A stretch of DNA of 64,000 bases from Aeromonas encheleia (GTDB taxonomy: Bacteria; Pseudomonadota; Gammaproteobacteria; Enterobacterales; Aeromonadaceae): assembly GCF_900637545.1 (NCBI RefSeq), contig NZ_LR134376.1, forward strand, positions 3,119,001 through 3,183,000, given 5' to 3'. Under the pieces are notes generated by a model. It was given only the letters and a program-made list of their open reading frames with translations, was not told the DNA's origin and searched no databases. This document shows positions 9,585 through 18,500 of this stretch, piece after piece (position 1 is the stretch's first letter; each line of letters begins with the position of its first letter). The translations under genes and the position numbers were made by a program.

Positions 9585-9642
9585 CCATCTTTCTGAGCAA
9601 GACGTAGCATAGCCAACGCACAGGAAGATGGGTGTCCTTTTT
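9585..9642 (+). terminator. Possible terminator or boundary inverted repeat after the RT locus
   Basis: CCATCTTTCTG (9585-9595) and CAGGAAGATGG (9621-9631) form an 11-bp inverted repeat with one mismatch around a 25-base loop, followed by a T-run at 9638-9642. Position and T-tract suit a terminator; the long loop is unusual, so an island-boundary repeat remains possible. Confidence 0.4.
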
Positions 9643-9704
9643 ACCTAATTTGGTTTCCCCCGGGGATATAAAGAGCAATTTGTGGCTGGAATGATGCCCT
9701 CTAT

Positions 9705-10028
9705 TTACCTAATCACAATATATCCTGCAATCACTTCACATCCCACTACTACCACCCCCCTACCCCACACCAGCCTCCCCATCAATACCAGCATCAACAT
9801 AATTCCCGACAACCAAACCCAGTAGAGCTTTGAGAAGAGCACAGCTTGGCCACGGGCGGTGAGATAAACCTCTAGCTTGAAGGGGGCAACCTTGGGATTG
9901 CCAGCCATGGAGCAAAGAAGCACACGGTACGGCACACCGCCAGCCTTGAGCCCATGGCGGGCATTGCCTACAATGACCCACTTTTTATCAAACTCAGGTC
10001 TATAAAATGAGCGACAACAAACCCGCAC
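9705..10028 (-). CDS. Doubtful hypothetical protein with one membrane segment
   Basis: The minus-strand frame is open for 107 codons from a GTG at 10028. It contains a plausible hydrophobic segment (LYWVWLSGIMLMLVLMGRLVW) and protein-like stretches before it. However, it overlaps the first 22 bases of the DUF3297 gene, has no clear ribosome binding site, and ends in a low-complexity GGTAGTAGTGGG-type tract. It may be the remnant of a gene disrupted when the RT locus arrived, or nothing. Apart from this frame I see no gene in 9643-10006. Confidence 0.2.
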   Translation of the reverse strand: MRVCCRSFYRPEFDKKWVIVGNARHGLKAGGVPYRVLLCSMAGNPKVAPFKLEVYLTARGQAVLFSKLYWVWLSGIMLMLVLMGRLVWGRGVVVVGCEVIAGYIVIR

Positions 10029-10249
10029 TGCCCGACCATCTGGCGGCCAACCCGCGCAGCCCGCACCATGTGGCGGAGTGCTTCGAGCACGAGATCGGCA
10101 TTCGCCTCAACGGCAAGGAGCGCACCAATGTCGAGGAGTACTGCATCAGCGAAGGCTGGGTGAAGATCCCCTCCCCCAAGGCCAAGGATCGCTATGGCAA
10201 CCCCATGCTGATCACCGTCAAGGGCACCGTCGAGGCGTTTTACGCCTAA
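10007..10249 (+). CDS. DUF3297 family small protein
   Basis: An 80-residue soluble protein that fits the DUF3297 family along its whole length (NPRSPHHVAECFEHEIGIRL, KERTNVEEYCISEGW, ending GTVEAFYA). The family is conserved in proteobacteria and has no assigned function that I know of. No signal peptide or membrane segment is present. It is a single gene closed by its own terminator, and its return to high GC marks the end of the RT insertion. Confidence 0.85.
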   Translation: MSDNKPALPDHLAANPRSPHHVAECFEHEIGIRLNGKERTNVEEYCISEGWVKIPSPKAKDRYGNPMLITVKGTVEAFYA

Positions 10250-10295
10250 GCGCATTGCCGCCGCGCCCTGACAAGGGGCTCGACTCTGTGATCCC

Positions 10296-10328
10296 AAGAC
10301 ACCGGCCTCGCGCCGGTGTCTTGTTTTG
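10296..10328 (+). terminator. Terminator of the DUF3297 gene
   Basis: An 11-bp stem AAGACACCGGC / GCCGGTGTCTT with a 5-base loop, followed by GTTTTG, 46 bases after the stop codon. Confidence 0.85.
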
Positions 10329-10400
10329 TGCGGCACTTGCCGGCAGGCAGCGCCATGGGATCGCCAAGCCCGATCCCTCCAGCCATTAGCTACTGGCGAC

Positions 10401-10440
10401 AAAAAGCCCCGTCTTGCCTTAAAGCGAGACGGGGCTTTTT
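10401..10440 (-). terminator. Bidirectional terminator, mainly for the nucleoside permease
   Basis: A 14-bp stem AAAAAGCCCCGTCT / AGACGGGGCTTTTT with a 12-base loop, between two converging genes. A/T tracts on both sides allow termination from either strand. Confidence 0.85.
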
Positions 10441-10473
10441 ATTGCTGCGGCTGGCTTGCCGGGCATCGATGCA

Positions 10474-11685
10474 TCAACCCAGCGAGACGAAGATCCCCGC
10501 CAGGGTGGCGCTCATCAGGTTCGCCAGGGTGGCGGCCAGCACGGCTTTGAGACCCATGCGGGCGACGTCCTGGCGGCGCTCCGGCGCCATGGTACCGATG
10601 GAGCCAAGCTGGATGGCGATCGACCCCAGGTTCGCGAAGCCGCACAGGGCGAAGGTGATGATGATCTGGCTATGGGCGCTCAAGTTCTCCTTGATGCTGG
10701 CAAAGTCCAGATAGGCGACGAACTCGTTCATGATCACCTTCTGGCCGATGAGGGAACCGGCCGCCATCATCTCGTCGCTCGGCACCCCGATGAGCCAGGC
10801 CACGGGGGCAAACAGGTAGCCCAGCAGCAGTTGCAATGAGAGATCGGCCCAGCCGAACCAGCCCCCGACGGTGGCAAAACCTGCGTTGATCATGGTGATG
10901 ACGCTGACAAACACCAGCAGTATGGTGCCGATGGCCACCGCGATTTTCATGCCACCCATGGCGCCGCCCGCCAGGGCGTCGATGGCGTTGCTGTAGTCGC
11001 TCTTGTCCAGGGTGATCTCGTCCTGCTCGCGCACCCGCTCCTGCTCCGGCACCAGCAGTTTGGCCATCAGCAGGCCGCCCGGCGCCGCCATGAAGGAGGC
11101 GGCGATGAGGTATTTGAGATCCACGCCGAGCCCGGCGTAGCCCCCCAGCACCGAGCCCGCCACCGAGGCCATGCCGCAGGTCATCACCGCAAACAGCTCT
11201 GAGCGGGTCATGCCAGCCAGGAAGGGGCGGATGAGCAGCGGCGACTCCCCCTGGGAGAGGAAGATGTTGCCGGTGGCCACCAGGGACTCGGCGCGGCTGG
11301 TGCCGAGCAGGCGGTGAATGCCGCCCCCCAGCACCCGGATCACCCACTGCATGATGCCGAAGTGATAGAGCACGGCGATGAGGGCACTGATGAAGATCAC
11401 CAGCGGCAGCACCCGCACGGCGAAGATGAAACCGTTGCTGGCCAGATCGCCAAACACGAAGCGGATGCCGCTGTCGGCGAAGCCGAGTAGGGCGGAGACG
11501 CCGTTGCTCATGGCGCCGAGCAGGAGCTGGCCCGGGGGAAAGTAGAGCACCAGGGCGGCCAGGCTTATCTGCAGCGCCAGGGCGCCCAGCACGGTGCGCC
11601 AGCGGATGGCACGGCGATTTTCACTCGCCAGCCAGGCGATAAACATCAGGGCCAACATACCGACCAGACTCAATAACAGGGTCAT
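10474..11685 (-). CDS. nupC: NupC-type concentrative nucleoside transporter
   Basis: Inner-membrane symporter that takes up nucleosides with protons or sodium (CNT family). The 403 residues match NupC length (about 400). Several hydrophobic helices are visible, with the conserved FLSQGESPLLIRPF and NEFVAYLDFASI regions that line the substrate and cation sites in this family. The start MTLLLSLVGMLALMF is a membrane segment. It is a single gene on the minus strand. Which nucleosides it prefers (NupC versus the NupX/YeiM type) cannot be read from the sequence. Confidence 0.85.
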   Translation of the reverse strand: MTLLLSLVGMLALMFIAWLASENRRAIRWRTVLGALALQISLAALVLYFPPGQLLLGAMSNGVSALLGFADSGIRFVFGDLASNGFIFAVRVLPLVIFISALIAVLYHFGIMQWVIRVLGGGIHRLLGTSRAESLVATGNIFLSQGESPLLIRPFLAGMTRSELFAVMTCGMASVAGSVLGGYAGLGVDLKYLIAASFMAAPGGLLMAKLLVPEQERVREQDEITLDKSDYSNAIDALAGGAMGGMKIAVAIGTILLVFVSVITMINAGFATVGGWFGWADLSLQLLLGYLFAPVAWLIGVPSDEMMAAGSLIGQKVIMNEFVAYLDFASIKENLSAHSQIIITFALCGFANLGSIAIQLGSIGTMAPERRQDVARMGLKAVLAATLANLMSATLAGIFVSLG

Positions 11686-11914
11686 CTTGCACCTATGAAG
11701 AGAGGAGATTCATACGGCAGGTCTGCAGAGGGGCATCGCGGGACAGTCAGGCGGGAAGTGTGCCGACCACGCGATACACAGACCACAAACCTGCTGGCTA
11801 GTGGCGGGTCCCATCCTGGGGTCATTCACGTTCCGGGTGACGGCGAGTATCGGGTGACGCCAGCGCCGCCGCGAGGATATTGCGGCCAACTAGCAGGTCG
11901 GGCGGCGATGCTAC

Positions 11915-11930
11915 AGTGATCGCCGTCACA
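11915..11930. promoter_or_regulatory. CRP-like site upstream of the nucleoside permease
   Basis: AGTGATCGCCGTCACA fits TGTGA-N6-TCACA in nine of ten positions. It lies about 230 bases before the nupC start; nucleoside uptake genes are commonly under CRP/CytR control. The distance is long, so it might instead serve an unseen promoter. Confidence 0.45.
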
Positions 11931-12519
11931 GAAAAAGCGGTAAAACGATTCGCATCGGCAACTTTTTGCCTGTCTGGCATAGACCCACCCGAAACGGTAT
12001 CGGGATGCCCCTGCTCTGCGCTCTACCAGGCAGACTCTACAACGACTGCAGGCATCTGCTAAGACGCGTCCTCGCGGTGATGCTGATACACAAGCAATGC
12101 GGGCGACCTCCTCCTGGCCGGACAAAAGCTGCCTGTTGGTCCTGCCGGCCCCCTGTACCTGGTGCCGGATCCAGCTGTTTTAACAGCGCTTATTTTTCAC
12201 AGCGTCATGGTAAACAATGCCTTCAGACCAAAACAACACAAATAACCAGCAACCTTGCAACAAAGCAGACACAACCATGGACGACCAAACCCATCCATAA
12301 AGAGGTATAAAAATATAATTCATTGATTTTTAATCAAGAAAGTCAGAAATCACCCTAAAAAAGAGCAATTTAAAAACGTTTTCCATTTAAATCCTTAAAA
12401 AAACTTTATTTTACGTCTGAACGATAATGCCAGTTCATATAATGAGCGCCTTTTCGTGGCATCACACTCGTAATAATAAAAATATAAAAACAGTTCAGTC
12501 TATTAGGAAAACACGTCAT
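11931..12519. other. Long non-coding region before the adhesin, becoming very AT-rich
   Basis: No gene is supported here. GC-rich up to about 12200, then strongly A/T-rich with A- and T-tracts from 12300 to 12510, the kind of sequence bound by H-NS in enteric relatives. An AGGAAA at 12505-12510 is the probable ribosome binding site of the adhesin. I could not single out one -35/-10 pair. Confidence 0.5.
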
Positions 12520-15500
12520 ATGTTCAGAATCCTGCTCGATCAACCGATGGAAATTACCCATGCTCAAGGCGAGTCTTGGGTAGTGTTAAAAGATGGCTCG
12601 ATAAAAACGGTACAGGTTGGAGACTTAATACCCAAAGGGGTATTGCTAGTGTCCAAGTCCGAGGTGGAACTCACCCCGCCGGCACCGGTTTCTGATGCGC
12701 CCGACAAGGCGCAAGCCGCCATCAGTTTCGACACCGAGCCACTGTCGCCAGAGGAACAGCAGGAACTTGCCGAGCTCCAGCAAGCGATTCTGGATGGCAA
12801 GGATCCTACCGAGGTCGCTCAGGCCACCGCCAGTGGCGGCGATGCATCAGGTATCGCCGCCGGCTCCGGCAATGCCGGCGCCATAGTGACCGAGCGCACC
12901 AATCAGGCGACTATTTCCAACGCCGGGTTTGACACGGCACATGACGCACCCGAATTTATTCGGTATCGGGATATATTGGGGGAGCTGACTGCCGAAGAGG
13001 CTGAACACGATCCGATCGCATTTGACCAATCACATATTATTTCGGAAGATGCCCCGACGCTTTATGCTCAAGTACCCGCAGCACAAGATCCCGATCATGA
13101 CGGTATTAATCCCCAAGGCTATTCCCTAGTGACGGATGTAGATCGGGGCCAGCTGATATTAAATGCCGACGGAAGCTATATTTATACCCCCTCTGCAGAG
13201 TTCCAATCCCTTAAAGAAGGGGAAACCCAGCAGGTTTCCTTTACCTATATTGCCACCGATCCCAATGGCAACCAGAGTGCCCCGGCGACGGTCACCATCA
13301 CCATCACCGGCACCAACGACGATGCCAGCATCGGCGTCGCCACCCCGGGTGCCGACCAGGGCGCGGTGAAAGAAGATGTGACCCTCACCACCGGCGGCAA
13401 GCTGGTTGCCACCGATGTCGATCAGGGCGAGGCCCACTTCCAGCCCCAGGACCAGGTCAAGGGCGCCCACGGTACCTTCAGCCTGGATGCCGACGGCAAC
13501 TGGACCTATAACCTCGACAACAACGACCCCGCCGTGCAGGCCCTCAAGGAGGGCGAGACCCTGCCGAGCGAGCACTTCGTGGTCAAGAGCGCCGATGGCT
13601 CCGCCGAGCACAGCGTCACCGTCACCATCACCGGCACCAACGACGTCGCCAGCATCGGCGTCGCCACCCCGGGTGCTGACCAGGGCGCGGTCAAAGAAGA
13701 TGTGACCCTCAGCACCGGCGGCAAGCTGGTCGCCACCGATGTCGATCAGGGCGAGGCCCGCTTCCAGCCCCAGGACCAGGTCAAAGGCGCCCACGGCACC
13801 TTCAGCCTGGATGCCGACGGCAACTGGACCTACAACCTCGACAACAACGACCCCGCCGTGCAGGCCCTCAAGGAGGGTGAGACCCTGCCGAGCGAGCACT
13901 TCGTGGTCAAGAGCGCCGATGGCTCCGCCGAGCACAGCGTCACCGTCACCATCACCGGCACCAATGACGACGCCAGCATCGGCGTCGCCACCCCGGGTGC
14001 CGACCAGGGCGCGGTGAAAGAAGATGTGACCCTCAGCACCGGCGGCAAGCTGGTCGCCACCGATGTCGATCAGGGCGAGGCCCGCTTCCAGCCCCAGGAC
14101 CAGGTCAAAGGCGCCCACGGCACCTTCAGCCTGGATGCCGACGGCAACTGGACCTACAACCTCGACAACAACGACCCCGCCGTGCAGGCCCTCAAGGAGG
14201 GTGAGACCCTGCCGAGCGAGCACTTCGTGGTCAAGAGCGCCGATGGCTCCGCCGAGCACAGCGTCACCGTCACCATCACCGGCACCAATGACGACGCCAG
14301 CATCGGCGTCGCCACCCCGGGTGCCGACCAGGGCGCGGTGAAAGAAGATGTGACCCTCAGCACCGGCGGCAAGCTGGTCGCCACCGATGTCGATCAGGGC
14401 GAGGCCCGCTTCCAGCCCCAGGACCAGGTCAAAGGCGCCCACGGCACCTTCAGCCTGGATGCCGACGGCAACTGGACCTACAACCTCGACAACAACGACC
14501 CCGCCGTGCAGGCCCTCAAGGAGGGTGAGACCCTGCCGAGCGAGCACTTCGTGGTCAAGAGCGCCGATGGCTCCGCCGAGCACAGCGTCACCGTCACCAT
14601 CACCGGCACCAACGACGACGCCAGCATCGGCGTCGCCACCCCGGGTGCTGACCAGGGCGCGGTCAAAGAAGATGTGACCCTCACCACCGGCGGCAAGCTG
14701 GTTGCCACCGATGTCGATCAGGGCGAGGCCCGCTTCCAGCCCCAGGACCAGGTCAAGGGCGCCCACGGCACCTTCAGCCTCGATGCCGACGGCAACTGGA
14801 CCTATAACCTCGACAACAACGACCCCGCCGTGCAGGCCCTCAAGGAGGGCGAGACCCTGCCGAGCGAGCACTTCGTGGTCAAGAGCGCCGATGGCTCCGC
14901 CGAGCACAGCGTCACCGTCACCATCACCGGCACCAATGACGACGCCAGCATCGGCGTCGCCACCCCGGGTGCCGACCAGGGCGCGGTGAAAGAAGATGTG
15001 ACCCTCAGCACCGGCGGCAAGCTGGTCGCCACCGATGTCGATCAGGGCGAGGCCCGCTTCCAGCCCCAGGACCAGGTCAAAGGCGCCCACGGCACCTTCA
15101 GCCTGGATGCCGACGGCAACTGGACCTACAACCTCGACAACAACGACCCCGCCGTGCAGGCCCTCAAGGAGGGTGAGACCCTGCCGAGCGAGCACTTCGT
15201 GGTCAAGAGCGCCGATGGCTCCGCCGAGCACAGCGTCACCGTCACCATCACCGGCACCAATGACGACGCCAGCATCGGCGTCGCCACCCCGGGTGCCGAC
15301 CAGGGCGCGGTGAAAGAAGATGTGACCCTCAGCACCGGCGGCAAGCTGGTCGCCACCGATGTCGATCAGGGCGAGGCCCGCTTCCAGCCCCAGGACCAGG
15401 TCAAAGGCGCCCACGGCACCTTCAGCCTGGATGCCGACGGCAACTGGACCTACAACCTCGACAACAACGACCCCGCCGTGCAGGCCCTCAAGGAGGGTGA

Positions 15501-18500
15501 GACCCTGCCGAGCGAGCACTTCGTGGTCAAGAGCGCCGATGGCTCCGCCGAGCACAGCGTCACCGTCACCATCACCGGCACCAACGACGACGCCAGCATC
15601 GGCGTCGCCACCCCGGGTGCTGACCAGGGCGCGGTCAAAGAAGATGTGACCCTCACCACCGGCGGCAAGCTGGTTGCCACCGATGTCGATCAGGGCGAGG
15701 CCCGCTTCCAGCCCCAGGACCAGGTCAAGGGCGCCCACGGCACCTTCAGCCTCGATGCCGACGGCAATTGGACCTACAACCTCGACAACAACGACCCCGC
15801 GGTGCAGGCCCTCAAGGAGGGTGAGACCCTGCCGAGCGAGCACTTCGTGGTCAAGAGCGCCGATGGCTCCGCCGAGCACGGCGTCACCGTCACCATCACC
15901 GGCACCAACGACGACGCCAGCATCGGCGTCGCCACCCCGGGTGCTGACCAGGGCGCGGTCAAAGAAGATGTGACCCTCACCACCGGCGGCAAGCTGGTCG
16001 CCACCGATGTCGATCAGGGCGAGGCCCGCTTCCAGCCCCAGGACCAGGTCAAGGGCGCCCACGGCACCTTCAGCCTCGATGCCGACGGCAATTGGACCTA
16101 CAACCTCGACAACAACGACCCCGCGGTGCAGGCCCTCAAGGAGGGTGAGACCCTGCCGAGCGAGCACTTCGTGGTCAAGAGCGCCGATGGCTCCGCCGAG
16201 CACGGCGTCACCGTCACCATCACCGGCACCAACGACGACGCCAGCATCGGCGTCGCCACCCCGGGTGCTGACCAGGGCGCGGTCAAAGAAGATGTGACCC
16301 TCACCACCGGCGGCAAGCTGGTCGCCACCGATGTCGATCAGGGCGAGGCCCGCTTCCAGCCCCAGGACCAGGTCAAAGGCGCCCACGGCACCTTCAGCCT
16401 GGATGCCGACGGCAACTGGACCTACAACCTCGACAACAACGACCCCGCGGTACAGGCCCTCAAGGAGGGTGAGACCCTGCCGAGCGAGCACTTCGTGGTC
16501 AAGAGCGCCGATGGCTCCGCCGAGCACGGCGTCACCGTCACCATCACCGGCACCAACGACGACGCCAGCATCGGCGTCGCCACCCCGGGTACTGACCAGG
16601 GCGCGGTGAAAGAAGACGTCACCCTCACCACCGGCGGCAAGCTGGTCGCCACCGACGTCGATCAGGGCGAGGCCCGCTTCCAGCCCCAGGACCAGGTCAA
16701 GGGCGCCCACGGCACCTTCAGCCTCGATGCCGACGGCAACTGGACCTATAACCTCGACAACAACGACCCCGCGGTACAGGCCCTCAAGGAGGGTGAGACC
16801 CTGCCGAGCGAGCACTTCGTGGTCAAGAGCGCCGATGGCTCCGCCGAGCACAGCGTTACCGTCACCATCACCGGCACCAACGAAGCGCCCGATGCCCGGG
16901 ACGATGGCGCCAGCACCCAGCAGACGGTCACGCTCGATGGCCAGAACTGGGATACCAGTGGCGATATCAAGGTCGATTACTATGTCATCGATGCGACGAC
17001 CGGGTTGAAGATCGCCAATGCCGAGCAGTCGGATTACACCGGCGACGGTGATCATCGCTACGGGGTGAAGTCAGACATTGAGCAGCCCAATGCGGATGCG
17101 GTGCAGGCGGGACAGCTTGGTTATCTGGACAGCGAAAACAAGAGTGAAGCCATGCGCTTTACCTTCCAGCAAGGGCAGGTCGCCGATCACGCATCCATCG
17201 AGATCAAGAATCTGTGGTCTGATCGTTTCAATGGCGGCTGGGAGCCCGGCTGTGAGCGCGGCGTATGGAAGGCCTTCTATAAGGGTGAGCTGATCGCAAC
17301 CGGTGTCTTTGAAGGCACCTCTGGCGGGAAGCAGACGCTCCAGATCGAGGCCGGCGGCCGCTACTTCGACACCATTGAGATGTCGGCCATTGGCTACAAA
17401 GATGGCATCGTCGATCCGCAAGGCTCCGAATACTTCATCACCAAGGTGACGGCAGACCTGACCCACTTCGATCAGGCCTTCCAGACCAACGAGACAGGCA
17501 GCCTCGATCTCGATGTACTGAAGAATGACACCGATCCCAATCAGGATGCGATCGCCATCGTAGAGGGCAGCTACCCGGACTACATCACGCTGGTGAATGG
17601 CAAGCTGCACTTCGATGCAGCCAAATATCTCCAGACATTGCCGGCGGGGCAACGTGACCTGCAACCGGGAGAGGTCAAGTCGATCGAGTTTGAATACAGC
17701 ATCCGGGATATCCACGGCGCAACCGATCAGGCCAAGGTCACCATCACCATCATCGGCGATCCCCTCTCCGGCACGGCCCCGCTACATGTCGAGATGCAGG
17801 AAGGCGATCTGGCGGGAGGCGCCACCGCTCACAGTGAGGGCCTGCTGCCGGGCGCCCATGAGGCAACCCCTCATGACTACCGCTTTGCGACCCAGCAGAG
17901 CGGGGCCGAGGTGCACAGCGGCGGCAACCCCCTCAGTTATGAGGTCAGTCAGGATGGCCTGCAGCTGACAGGCTTCATCATGGAAGGGGGACAGAAGGTT
18001 AACGTGCTGGTCGCGCAGCTGGATCCCCAGCAAGGCTCCTATCAGTTGGATCTCTTCCGGCCGCTGGACCATGGCCTGCCGGGCAAGGATCTGCTCTCCC
18101 TCCCGTTCGACATGAATATCCAGGTCGGGAACCAGCTTACTCAGGGGAAACTGATCGTCGACATCATCGACAGCGCCCCCACCCCCGGCACCATCAGTCA
18201 TGCGGTGGGCGATGTGGAGCCACAATCCAACTCCGTCATCATAGCGCTGGATATGTCAGGCTCGATGAAAGACTACGTGCACGATGCCAACGGCCAGTGG
18301 ACAACCCGTTGGTCTATTTCCCAGCAGGCCATCAAGGCGATGTTCGAGCAATATGACAAGGCGGGAGAGGTGCAGTTCAAGATTGCGACTCATGCGGGCT
18401 ATCCGGATGGTCAGGTCTCCGGCTGGTTGCACTCCCTTGCCGATATCCAGGCCTTCTTCGACACCATAGTTCCATCAGGCTGGACTCCCTATTATCAGGC

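Noticed and set aside
13318-16881. Regular repeats considered as a CRISPR array
   Set aside because: Units are 324 bp, in frame and protein-coding, with no spacers and no cas genes.
13159-17055. 1298-codon open frame antisense to the VCBS repeats
   Set aside because: It is the same 324-bp unit read on the other strand; absence of stops follows from codon bias of the repeat, and it repeats with the same period. No start signal.
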